Position numbers and translations under genes: made by a program. The notes below the pieces were generated by a model. It was not told the DNA's origin, did not search any database, and was given only the letters and a program-made list of their open reading frames with translations. Shown piece by piece: positions 31,280-42,834 of a DNA stretch of 64,000 bases (the first letter of the stretch is position 1; the number at the start of each line of letters is the position of its first letter). Source of the DNA: Auricularia sp. M13. Taxonomy: Eukaryota; Basidiomycota; Agaricomycetes; Auriculariales; Auriculariaceae. The stretch covers positions 868,001 through 932,000 of the forward strand of contig CM073197.1 in the NCBI GenBank assembly GCA_037042915.1, given 5' to 3'.

Positions 31280-34200
31280 ATGGCCTCGCTCGGCCCCCAA
31301 CAACATGGCGTCCCCGGCAACCAATTCACCCCCCAGCAATTCCAGGCCCTCGTGCAGGTCAGCCTGCCTGCAGCCGCTTTCCGTTCGCCCGTACTCATGC
31401 CCATGCTCAGCGCGTCCAATTGCTCCGCCAAAGCGGCCACACCGCCGAGAACAGCCCAGAACTCGCAAAATATATGAACTTTATTCAAATGGTCCAGCAG
31501 CAGAATAATAGTGAGTTTATACATTTGGGGTTATCACGGTGCTCGCGACGACTACTGGCAACTTGCGCATGCATATGTGCAAGAATTTGCACAAGCTGGC
31601 AACGGCGCGTTGCGAGCCACTGTGGCATTACCGGCTCCCGATGGCTCGCAGCCTCATGCACAGTAGGCCATTCTACTGCCAGTGCCGTTGCGACCTAGAT
31701 AACCTCCTAGGCAAAGCCGAAGTTTCAACCTTTTCTAACATTCTCTCATCCAGATGTGCGCTCGGCCACGCAGAATGGCAAGCCTGGCATGACCTTCCCC
31801 GGCGGCATGCTCGATGGCGACGGCCCCAAGCCTCTTACCAACGGACACGCGTCTGGCTTTCCACAGGCCAACGGCGTTGTGCCCAATGGCATTGGAAACC
31901 CGATGAATGGCGCGCTCGGGGGACATGGAATGCCCATCATTTCAGCCCAGCCTGCTACAGCGTTCACGCCCCAGCAACTCAATGCCCTCCGCGCCCAGAT
32001 TCAGGCGTTCAAGCTCATTTCGCGTGGTGTACCCATCCCCGATACTCTCCAAGAGGCCATTCACCCTGACGGTCCCCTTGCGAGCGACGGCGACGCAAAC
32101 ACGGACCCCGCTTCCCGCGTAGTGGATGCTGCTGTCCGTCTTCACAAAGGGCTCGAAGACGGCAGCGCGCCCAAAGACGAGGATATCAAGATGGAGGAGA
32201 CTGGACCAGTGCCCCCGGGCCCGTATCTCGAAGACGACACGTCGTCTGCCGTCTACCCGTACAACGCGTTCCAGCACCCATTCACCTATCTTCGTCAACC
32301 CAACCCTTCACGCGATGTCTGGGAAACCAAGATGCAGCGGTTGATCCTCCCTTCTATCATGCCTGCTGGACTCGACCCGCACCAGGTTCTCGCGGAGCGC
32401 AATCGTTTCGTAGAAGCCCGCATCGAGCAGCGCATTCGTGAATTGGCCGCGATGCCCAGCACGATGGGCGAAGGTGGTCTGGAGCCTCCCGTGCCGACCG
32501 AAGACGAGAAACCTCAGCCCAGCAACGGAATCACCGCCCATGGCAAGCTACGTGCGCTTATAGAGCTGAAGGCACTGCGTCTCCGGGATAAGCAGCGTGC
32601 ACTGAGGGCAGCCCTCGTGGAACGTCTGGGTCACACCTCCGTCATCCCCGTCGATCGCCGCGAGTTCAAGCGGTATCGCAAGCCCAGCTACCGCGACACC
32701 CGTTCGACCGAAGGCCTCGAGCGCCGGCAGCGCCAGGAACGCGAACGTCGTGCGAAGCAGAAGCATATCGACTACCTCAACGTCATCTGCACGCACGGGC
32801 GCGACATGGTCGTCACGAGCCGCTCGCAGGCCGTCAAGGCGCAGCGGATCGGCAAGGCCGTCCTCCGCTTCCACGAGCAGACCGAAAAGGAGGAGCAGAA
32901 GCGCATCGAGCGCATCTCGAAGGAGCGTCTCAAGGCGCTCAAGGCGGACGACGAAGAGGCGTATCTGCGCCTCATCGATACTGCCAAGGATACGCGCATC
33001 ACGCACCTGCTGCGCCAGACGGACACCTACCTCGAGTCGCTCTCTGCGGCCGTCATCGCACAGCAGAACCAAGACCCGGCGCTGCGCGAGCAGCTACGTG
33101 AAATCCAAGAGATGGGCGGCGCGGACGAGACGACGTTCGGCGCGAGCAAGAGCGAGGACGCGGTGAACGAGAAGGGCAAGATCGACTACTATGCCATCGC
33201 CCACCGTATTCAGGAGCGCGTCACGACGCAGCCCAATATCCTCGTCGGCGGTAAGCTCAAGGACTACCAGCTCAAGGGCCTGCAGTGGATGGTCTCGCTG
33301 TACAACAACCGCCTCAACGGCATCCTCGCGGACGAGATGGGTCTCGGCAAGACCATCCAGACGATCTCGCTCATCACCTTCCTCATCGAATCCAAGCGCC
33401 AGCCTGGTCCCTACCTCGTCATTGTCCCGCTTTCCACGCTCACCAACTGGACGCTCGAGTTCCAGAAGTGGGCGCCGTCGGTCAGGACCATCTCGTACAA
33501 GGGCTCGCCGGCCGTCCGCCGTGCACTGCAGAACGACATCCGCATGGGCCAGTTCCAGGTGCTGCTAACGACGTACGAATATATCATCAAGGACCGCCCC
33601 GTCTTGAGCAAGATGCGTTGGGTGCATATGATCATCGGTTCGTTCATTCGTCCTTGCTCAGCATTGCCTTTACTTACCGATAATCAGATGAGGGCCATCG
33701 TATGAAGAACACGCAGAGCAAACTTTCGCAGACGCTCGGGCAATACTACCACTCTCGCTACCGCCTTATCTTGACGGGTACTCCGCTGCAGAACAACTTG
33801 CCGGAGCTCTGGTCGCTGCTTAACTTCGTCCTGCCGAAGGTGTTCAACTCTGCTCAGAGCTTCGACGAGTGGTTCAACACGCCGTTTGCGAACACTGGTG
33901 GCCAGGACAAGATCGAGCTGAACGAAGAGGAGGCGCTCCTGATCATCAGGCGCCTGCACAAGGTGCTCCGTCCGTTCTTGCTGCGTCGCCTGAAGAAGGA
34001 CGTCGAGTCCGAGCTGCCGGACAAGGTCGAGAAGGTCATCAAGTGCAAGCTCAGCGCGCTGCAGATGCAGTTGTACAAGCAGATGAAGAAGCACGGCATG
34101 CTATTCGCGGAGGGCAAGGATGCCAAGGGGTACGTTTCGTTTTGTTTTCAGCTATTTACTGCGGCGTGGTGCTGATTTGCGCCCTTAGGAAACAGCTCGG

Positions 34201-36188
34201 TCTGAAGGGTCTGAACAACGCACTGATGCAGCTGCGCAAAATTTGCCAGCATCCGTACCTGTTCGAAGAGGTCGAGCAGAAGATCAACCCGAGCGGCCTC
34301 ATCGACGACAAGATCATCCGCTCGTCCGGCAAGGTCGAGCTGCTCTCGCGCATCCTGCCAAAGCTTTTCGCGACGGGCCATCGCGTGCTTATCTTCTTCC
34401 AAATGACCAAAGTCATGGACATCATGTCCGATTTCATGAACTTCATGGGCTACAAGCATCTGCGCCTCGACGGCAGCACCAAGACGGACGAACGTGCGAG
34501 CTACGTCCAGATGTTCAATGCAAAGGACTCCGAGTACCAGGTCTTCTTGCTCTCGACGCGTGCGGGTGGTCTTGGTTTGAACCTGCAAACTGCCGATACT
34601 GTCATTATGTGCGTACCTGTGATAAGGGATGCGACGGCCGCTGACAATATTCTCTGTGCAGCTTCGACTCGGATTGGAACCCGCACGCCGACTTGCAAGC
34701 GCAAGATCGTGCCCATCGTATCGGCCAGACGAAGGCCGTCCGCATTCTGCGTTTCATCACCGAAAAGAGCGTGGAAGAAGCCATGTTTGCACGTGCACGC
34801 TTCAAGCTTGCCATTGACGGCAAGGTCATCCAAGCCGGCAAATTCGACCAGAAGTCTACGGATAAGGAGCAAGAGGAAGTTTTGGTGCGTTGTGCTGGAA
34901 GTCTGCATTGGTATCAAGCTGACGAGGTGCATTGCTCAGCGCTCAATTCTTGAGGCGGATCAGGAGCAAGACGAGAGCGAGGAGAACGCCGAAATGACGG
35001 ACGAGGAGCTCAACATGCTCCTTGCGCGCAGCGATGCGGAGGTCACCATCTTCAAAGACATGGATATCAAGCGGGAACAGGAACTTGACCGAGTATGGCG
35101 TGCGGCCGGTCACCGTGGGCCGCGTCCGCCGCCCCTTATGGCCTTCGAGGAGCTCCCTGCGATCTATCAACGTGACGAGCCATTCGTGCCCAAAGAAGAC
35201 GAGGAAATGAAGGCTGAAGGTCGCGGGCAGCGCAAGCGGGCTGCCGTCAATTATAACGACGGCCTCGATGACCCTCTGCTTGCGGTATGTCTCTTGGGTT
35301 CAGCAGGCAATTTTCATCAGCTGATTTGATGCGCAGGACTTGGGCCCCGAAGAGGACTTCGATGAGCCTCCTACACGCGGTAGGCGTGGCCGCCCGAGCA
35401 AGTTCGGTTCGGGGACTAGCACGCCGCAGCCGGACAACCGCGGCAAGCGCAAACGTAACGCTAAAGCTGGCTCCGTCACACCCTCGGTCAACGAGGATGA
35501 CGACGACCTCCCGAGCAGCGTATGCTGATTATTCATTGTCAAGGAATCTGCATTACTGACCCTTGTTATAGAAACGACGCAAGACTGCGCTTCGCGGCGA
35601 CACTGTTGATCCTGCTACCCGCGCTCGCATGAAGCGAGTCTTCGACGAGTGTTACAGAGCCGTCATGGCCGTCGAAGCTCCAGACGGCCGCAGGCGCTGC
35701 GAGCTGTTCAAGGAGATTCCAAATCGCCATGTACGCTGCTTGGTTCTCAGTCAGAAAGATTTTCTGAGCTAACCCGTCCTCAGGAATACCCCGACTACTA
35801 CCAGACGATCCAGCAGCCCATTGCGATGTCGCATATGCGCAAGCGGGCCAGCACGGCATACTACAAGAACGTGCAGCAGTACCTGGAGGACTGGCGGTTG
35901 ATGTTCAACAACGCGCGCACGTACAACCAGGAGGGCTCGTGGGTGTACGAGGACGCGGACGAGATGCAGAAGGTGCTCGAGGCGACGTTCCGCCGCGAGA
36001 CCTACAACTCGGGTCTTCCGGGTGCCGAGGGCACTGCGCCCGCCCAGGGGGCGTACAACGGCCAGTCGTCGCAGATGGCGGAATACATGGACGACGAGGA
36101 TGTGTCGCGGCGCAGCTCGGCGCGGCCGAGCGCTAAGCGCGTGGTTGTGAGCGACGACGACTATGGCTCGGATAGCGACGATGATTGA
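31280..36188 (+). CDS. STH1: SWI/SNF-family chromatin remodelling ATPase, Sth1/Snf21-like
   Basis: Catalytic subunit of an RSC/SWI-SNF remodeller, which slides or evicts nucleosomes using ATP. Ten exons (31280-31357, 31411-31510, 31754-33637, 33688-34129, 34189-34608, 34662-34884, 34940-35284, 35337-35519, 35572-35730, 35784-36188) join in frame to 1412 residues. Domains in order: QLQ-like segment about 131-151 ([19 protein letters not shown]); HSA about 395-470; DEAD-type helicase with Walker A DEMGLGKT near 585 and DEGH near 688 (the third intron splits the Asp codon); helicase C with [12 protein letters not shown] and [10 protein letters not shown]; SnAC about 1090 ([17 protein letters not shown]); bromodomain about 1240-1340 ([15 protein letters not shown]). 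Length is close to yeast Sth1 (1359) and shorter than Snf2, so I favour Sth1/Snf21, the single such gene in many basidiomycetes. Confidence 0.95.
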
Positions 36189-36840
36189 TTATGCCTGCGC
36201 TGTTGTCTGCGTTCGCTTTGGGTTCCTGCTCTGTGCTTTGCCATAGCTCGATGTATTTTCATATTTTTGTAGACAATAAATGGTGTACGCGATGATCCCA
36301 TTCACCAGATCAGTCCATAGCTCTCACGAATTGACTTGTGTTGCGTTGTAATGTTCACGAGTACGCTCAAAGGTAGTTACGCGTACTGGGTCTGCGGCCG
36401 AGCCCAAGTACCCTCCGTCGAAAGCCTCCCAGTTGACATGTTCAACCTTGCCTCGCCGAAGTGTCCACAGTAGTAGGAAGCGTGAGCTGTGCTGTCTTCC
36501 AACGAGAGCGTCCTAAGCTGATCACGTCTCGTTGCATTTTACTATTACACAAGGGCATGTTGAGCATCCAAGATTTCGAGCAGTTTATTCATGTCTGGCT
36601 GGACTTGCGCGGCTAGACCGCTTTGCCCAGCGACATGAGGCCTGGAAACTGCATCTGGACAGCGGGAAACAGTTGTCGGAATAGTAGCTGGCGAACCGAG
36701 TTCCCTTGCGTAATTTCAGCAGTCTGAAAAGCCTGTCCCGGAGACAGTCAACCAGTCCTGTTTGCGAGTGCGATGCGAATGGATACAGTGAGTGTAGATG
36801 AACACGAGTGGGTGTGCAATGCAGGCAGAACAGGACAGCA
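36189..36840. other. Convergent intergenic region
   Basis: STH1 ends on the left and the minus-strand gene at 36841 ends on the right, so this is shared 3' flank. It has an AT-rich aataaa near 36287, which may serve STH1 polyadenylation. Confidence 0.5.
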
Positions 36841-37813
36841 TCACGAGTCGTCCGTGCCGAGGCCGAAGTCAAGGATGAGGCCCACGCCATACGGCGTCAA
36901 GTCGTACCTGCGGCGTATCCAGGATAGCGGAGCCTCCTGCGCAGCGTCGGCGTCGGCTTTTTCATTCTCTGCGGTCGGCGCTGTCGATTGTTGCGGCTGG
37001 GCGGGCGCGGCCAGTTTATTGCGCTTTTGGCCCTGGCCGTCGGAGACGGGCGCTGGCGCAGTTTCGGTGCCACTAGGCGACGGCCTGCAGTCCGGCTGGC
37101 CCGCGATGCGCTCGACGAGAAAGCGCGTGAGCGGGCCGTGGCCGCGCAGCAGCCAGTGGCGCTCCTGCTCGGCGCTGCACGGCGGCAGCGGCTGCTGCTC
37201 GGGCTCCCGTTCGCGCTGTGCCTCCGTCGTCTCGGCGGCGGCGGCGGCGCTCTCCTGCGCCTTCGCGTCCTCGTGCGCTTTCTTCCACTCGTCCACGGCG
37301 GGGCGCACGACGCGGTACAGCGCCCGCTGCTCCCAGCGCGTGACGTTGAACGCGGAGAAGACGGAGTCGTACAGATCGCACCAGCAGCGCTCGGGCAGCG
37401 GTGTCAGCTCCGGGAGCGAGATATTCAGTGCTGGCGGCGGCGCGAGCGTTGGGTGTCGTGCAAGCAGATCCGAGGTCAGCATGGGCTGCCAGTAGCACGA
37501 TGAGGCGAACAGCGACGAGAGCAACATAATGCAGTATATGCTGCGATTATTTGTCAGAGTGTGCAATAGACAGTGAATGGGCGCGTACCACGGGCGGGCG
37601 TGCATGGTCAGGGAGACGAGAAAGAGGATCAGGAAGTAAGGTGGCGCCGTCGGCACTGGCAGCAGCAGCAGCGGCAGAAACCAGCGAGTGCACCTGTACG
37701 CTGAGGTGTCAGCGCGCTTGATATTATCTGAGATGAGCGCTGAGCACTAACCACATCGTCGACGACCTGAACCAACCCGAGTGGCGGCTGTTTCCGCATC
37801 TTGCTCTCCTCAT
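36841..37813 (-). CDS. Hypothetical membrane protein with two helices
   Basis: Not recognised. Exon 1 is 37813-37752, exon 2 is 37693-37592, exon 3 is 37541-36841. Starting at ATG 37813 puts exon 2 in the frame that gives a hydrophobic helix (WFLPLLLLPV ... YFLILFLVSLTM). A second helix follows (IYCIMLLSSLFASSCYW). The second intron (51 nt) has no stop and is in frame, so it could also be retained. The long C-terminal part has WCDLYDSVFSAFNVTRWEQR, an Ala/Glu-rich coiled stretch and HWLLRGHGPLTRFLVERI, ending in DLTPYGVGLILDFGLG. Function unknown; the basic N-terminus suggests it stays cytosolic. Confidence 0.6.
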
Positions 37814-38552
37814 TCCACGCCGTCCCCAACCGCGCGATTGCATGCGCTGGATATCTTCGCAGAGAATTCAGACGAAGGCGTTTACCTGAATTTACCTCGC
37901 ACTGCTTTTCAACAGTCAATGTAGATTGAGGACTTGCTATTTACAGCGGTCTCAATGCTATTTCCTTGCTTGTTCATTGGTCTCGATGCCATTTCTTTGC
38001 TTGCCTCCCCGGTTGCATCGCATTATCAAGAGCATCATCAGCCACGGCCAGTTAGCCGCTCGTTCGCCGCCCAAAGCTCTATGTAACCGTGGACTCTATG
38101 TTGTGCAGCAATGTTCGGGGATACGAGCAGCTTTATGCCGGTACACGCGTATGCTTGAGAAACTCTTTGGATGACTATGGTCATGGCGGCACCCGCGCGC
38201 CGTCGCGGTCGGACCACATAGAGTAAACCTCACGAACTAAACGAGGCAAGTTTCGGTCACCTTCAACCCTTTGCTGCTGCCTCTTCCGCCGCGCGCCCAA
38301 CCCCACACGCGACGATGACGAGCTACCATGCTGGTACCCCGGGCCAACGCAGCCGACCACCTTACTCCAAATGTGCAGTAAATGTAGCACCGCTTCCAGC
38401 TCAAGCAAGCCAATACGACATAGCGCAGGCTCCGGCATCTCTCCTGCTAAACTCTTCGTGTTTGCCCACCTATGCCGGTGAATGACTACAGGATCATCAC
38501 CCCGGGATGTTACTCTGCACCCCAGACTCAGTGATTCCAACGGATGAAACCT
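37814..38552. other. Intergenic, no gene seen
   Basis: Promoter side of the 37813 gene and 3' flank of the carboxypeptidase gene. No coding evidence. Confidence 0.45.
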
Positions 38553-41010
38553 CTAAAGCGAGTGTTTGCGAGGGTTGGTGTGCACCAACGAAGTCTTGCC
38601 CTTTCCGAGCACTGTTTTGAAGACTTCAAGCGCAAGGCTTGGTTGATCCGCCGGGACCATGTCTGGGGGAAGCAGTCAGCATGCGAAGCTATTTGAGCGC
38701 AACGCAATACACGCACGGCCGGCGTTCTCGACTGGAAACGGGGATCAGATTAGCTGAGGATTCATGGGTGTCCACGCACTCTCGTAATATGTTAGCCCCC
38801 GTTCTGAGTGCTGTACACCTTCATGGGACCGATCAGTCGCTGGACGCAGCGTGGGGAATCCAAAAAGCGACGTACCGCTAGGCTTGCCCTCAAAGAAAAT
38901 CTGCTGTGTGATAGGCTTCTGGAAGCCCTAAAAAGCGTATTGAAAGACTTGTCCTGCGCGTGCTGTGGACTGAAGTGTACCTGCAGCCCTGCCCATGTCA
39001 TGTTCTGAATCGTCAGACGCGTTCCATTGGCGAGGAGCAATATGTCGTCCAACCCATGCCACAGCGTGACGCCGCGCGGAAGAGTCTCAATGAGACTAGG
39101 AATCACGGTGTCGCTGTACGGGCTTGTGTCCTGCGGCCATCCTCACGTTGAGTCGACTCGTAGAAGACAGCAATGCGTACCAGTCCCAGGAATGGTTCCT
39201 ACAGCAGACATCAGCAAGCGACGAGATCTGGCGAACGGTGCACGTACTGCGCCACATTGTTCCCAAGGACCGAAATCCTTCACGTGCAGGACCTCTTGGA
39301 CGTCAGACCGCTGTTGTTCAGACATTTAGCCATAGGAAACCGCGAGGCATATGGAAAGCGGTCTCACCGAGAAGTAATCCTCGATGGGGTCGTGCAGCTC
39401 CGGGCACTTGTCGGTAATGCGGTCTATGCACTGCGATGAGCAAAATGTTGACCAGACTGCGAAGGGCGGGACGCACAGAGGTTGAAGCACTGGTTTACAG
39501 ATAATCCCGCGTTGAACGCGTCAATCGCGACGTCGTAGCAGGAGAACGGCACGGCGCCTTCGCCAGGCAGGATCGGGCCCTTGGGCGGGTACACCAGCTG
39601 AGCCATGATCTTCTGGAACCCGCACGCCTCGGACTCAGCGAGGTCCCGGATCTCTTTGACCGCTGCGTCGTCGATGCCGATGTCGTGTTGGCGCGCGGCG
39701 ACATAGTCTGCCATGGGAGCTGCCTCCGAGAAGAGTCTGCCCGTGTCAGAAGGTCAGCTAGAGGACGACATGGGGAAGGGAGATTACTTACTCTGACGAG
39801 TATACGCCGTTGTTAATGAGAATACTTTGCAGATTTATTGGCGTAGCTGCCTTCTCAGCGGAGCTCGCAGTCACAATGCGATTGGCAATGTAGGGAATGT
39901 ACATGCTGGATGAACGGTCATAAGATGAAGGCAGCCGGAGGCCAGAATGCCTGGTGGTAACGCACCCAGCGTATGACTCGCCCGCGATGTAAAGTTTCTT
40001 GTGCAGGAGCTCGGGGAATACTTTATCTAGATGCCAAGATGAGCACATAGAACTCGGTATCAATGAAGGGAAGTGCTTACAGAATTGTTGCCTACGAAAT
40101 CAATTTGTCTCAGCTCGAAGGAAGGCGAAGAGACAAGCGCACAAGAAGCCGTAGAATTGGTTGCCCACGCCGATTTCGTCCTTTATATCGGGCTCTCCAG
40201 AGGAGAACCCAGTGCTGACAGGCTGGAACACCATTTCCGTCAGCCTGATCTTGTCCTAGGCAAATCCCAGAAATTAACTCGCCTGATCCACATAGAGCTA
40301 TAAGTCAGGTAGGATAAGCTGAAATGTACGCCCCACAGCGAAACTCGGGACGTACCATGTCTGAGACAGTACTCCAAGCGAAATCGTTCACCGTCGGAGC
40401 GTCCGTACCAGGTCTGTACGTGAACGGTCCATTCTCCTGAACAGGACATGAGAAAGAACTTGAGAAGCACAGTCATAATAGCACCAACGCACAGTCAGCA
40501 GGCCAGTCAGAGAGCTGCATCCGGGACCTTCAGCAGCTTGAGATTGAATCGGTGCAGGGTACGAATGACGAACCCCCGTTTAGCCAGATCGTGAGTGTAT
40601 CACTGTGTTTGGCACTGCTCGGCCAATACCAGAAGAACAAACTCTAGTAATGTTTTTCAGCATGCAAAATAGGAGACGTGCAAAGGCAACGTTGGGGAGA
40701 GACGCACTCGCGTGTCGTTTGAAGCGATGGGCAGCCGGCCCGCATACGAATCTTGGACCGTCGCGTTCAGGAGGGGGATCTTGTTCCCGTCTACGTGAAA
40801 TTCCGCCTTCGTCGACCCAGTGACCGGCGGTTCACGAGCGTGGTCGTTGTGCGCGACATGGGCAGTCGGAACGCCGGCCACGGCTGCACGCTGACTGGCT
40901 GCGAACCTGGCGTTACGCAGGCGCTGTACCGCTTCCAGGCGCGCTGAGTTTGCCCGTGCGACAAAGGCGAGCGAGAGCGTAATTGACAGCGCCGCAAATT
41001 TTCCTCTCAT
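38553..41010 (-). CDS. Serine carboxypeptidase, peptidase family S10
   Basis: Family S10 enzymes remove C-terminal residues from peptides, usually at acid pH in vacuole or outside the cell. ATG 41010 opens a signal peptide (FAALSITLSLAFVARANSA). More than ten short introns separate exons giving SLFFWYWPSS, WLNGGPGCSSLTGLL, ENGPFTYRPG, LYVDQPVSTGFSSGEPD, FLQQFYKVFPELLHKKLYIA, then GESYAG with the nucleophile Ser, MYIPYIANRIV, DVQEVLHVKDFGPWEQC, VTLWHGLDDILLLANGTRLT (catalytic Asp region), NMTWAGLQ and YYEIENAGHMVPADQPSLAL with the catalytic His. The last join needs two small introns around a 15-nt exon. The stop is at 38553-38555. All active-site motifs are kept, so it is probably functional. 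The many tiny exons make exact borders uncertain. Confidence 0.88.
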
Positions 41011-41463
41011 TGCGCAGGCGCTGATCTTGGGCTCGCGAAGGAAAGTGATCGTCAGGCCTTTATACAGGATTACCGGTGGCGGTGCGGCCGGCGCCTGCAA
41101 GAGTCCGAATCAGTTGTCGGAGGTTGTCGGGGCATGTCCAGGTCAAAAGAATTGTCTATCCATGCAGTTCGTCAATCAATGTGAGTGCGACTCATCCGAC
41201 GACACAATGCGGCGATCCATCGGGGTTACTCGCAGGGAGTTTGGTCGACACAACGTGGGCTACGGTAACCTTGAGAAACCCTGCCCGCAGCTGTCATATT
41301 CTCGAATGTGCGGCTAACTGCGCAGTACGTACAATAATCAAGTAGGCAGCTGCTCCGTAAGGTAGAGAGCATAATTTCGATCAGACTGCCTGCCAATGAC
41401 GATTTTCATCACGAGGCAGGAAACTTGTCTTCTGAGTATTCAAGTGGCGCCGGAAATGCAGCA
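41011..41463. other. Promoter region of the S10 gene
   Basis: Between two minus-strand genes. The minus strand has tataaagg near 41060, about 50 bp before the carboxypeptidase ATG, a likely TATA box. No other feature. Confidence 0.5.
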
Positions 41464-42520
41464 CTAGAGCTCTGGGTCTCTGAAGTGCGGTGCAAGCCTG
41501 AGCCATTCCGCGCATCGCGAGGCAAACAGCTGCTCAGGTTGCAGCGTGGAAGTCGCTGACACAGGGCGCGACGAGTTGGGCAGTATTTCGCCTTGGGAAT
41601 CGTCCACACCAAACTGACGACGCAATTCTAGTACTTGCGCGTCGATGATGACGCTGTCAGGCGCAGCAAAATTCTTGTAACGCAAATAGGCTATGCGCAG
41701 GTATATCCAGAGGGATTCGTGGGCGGGATATAGCCTGGCCAACGAGACCGCATGGTTGAAGTTGTTCGCGAGCATGTCTCGACGGTTAGGCTCGACGATG
41801 GCGCAGGCATGGTGCATTGCCGAATAATCAGAGATATGTTGGTCAATCCAACTATGCATCGCAGCGAGCTCCTGCGTTCTGTTGGCAAGATGCAGGGCGC
41901 AATGTCTGCGATGTTTCCAGGCAAAGTAGTTGCGAGGGTAGCGTTCGGTTGCGCGTTCCGCAAGTGAGATCTCCTTCTGCAGGACATCAAGAGGAATGCC
42001 GCTGCACGCGTCAAGGTTGTCGGAAAATTTTGTGCTGGGAGAATACAACTGGTGCAAGAGCCAGCGACGGTGATGCCACAAGAACGACGATTTACTCGCC
42101 TGCTGCTCAGACAGCAGTGTTTCAGCCAGTACAAGTTGGTCTTCTGCGTCAGATAGACCTGATACGACGAGCCTCTTCTGTGCGTTAAGAGCTGTGGAGT
42201 GCGCCGGATTCGCGAGCAGAATGACACTCGTCGAGCGCAGGATGTCGGAATCATGAGCAGCAAACGCGCGACAGGCCTCTAGATATGCCTGATATAACGC
42301 TTTCTTGGGTATGCCTAGGTGGCCTTCGACGAAGACAAACGGTGCATGCGGGTTCAATTCGAGTTCAGGAAGCAGCGCAGCCGACGCAACGATCTCGATT
42401 TCGCTTGCGGATGATTGCGTCAAGGTCAAGGCGCATGGACGTGTGTAATGCGTACATAGCGCCGTTATTCAGATTTGCTGCCAGCAGGTCCGCAAGCGTG
42501 TCGTAGCAAGCCCTTGTCAT
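41464..42520 (-). CDS. PTAR1-like protein with prenyltransferase-alpha repeats
   Basis: Related to prenyltransferase alpha subunit repeat-containing protein 1, which in animals pairs with a Rab geranylgeranyltransferase beta subunit to prenylate Ykt6-type SNAREs. Exon 1 (42520-42456, MTRACYDTLADLLAANLNNG) and exon 2 (42403-41464) are split by a 52-nt intron and give 334 residues. PPTA-type helical repeats are visible: STALNAQKRLV, SSFLWHHRRWLL, NYFAWKHRRHCA, DYSAMHHACAIV, and ESLWIYLRIAYL. The W-x-x-R-R pattern is the family mark. The N-terminal IEIEIV block also fits. It lies divergent from the proline-rich gene starting at 42835, sharing about 310 bp of promoter. Confidence 0.85.
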
Positions 42521-42834
42521 GATGACGGAACGAAGTCAACCTTCCTTTGTCGCGAACTGCCGAAGTGTTCTTTGTTCTTCTGGGTTTTCCATGCTTCTGG
42601 GGAAAGCGGTGGCTCGCATCCATGGCACAAATGTCCGCGTTTTTGAGGTCCTACTCGGTGCCTGCATCATGGCTATTCTCTGGCTTGGACACGGTTTATA
42701 TGATCGCACGTGGCAGTTATATCAGATCTGCGGCTGGACAAGCACAGCCCGGACGGGCCAAGGGGCCCGTCCTACAAGGATGCACATAATACCGGTCGAA
42801 TCCTGAGCAGGCGCACTCTTGGCCACTATCCGCT

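Noticed and set aside
36841-37919. Start of the two-helix membrane gene at 37919
   Set aside because: That codon is TTG, not ATG, and the frame it opens does not join exon 2 in the hydrophobic frame; ATG 37813 does.
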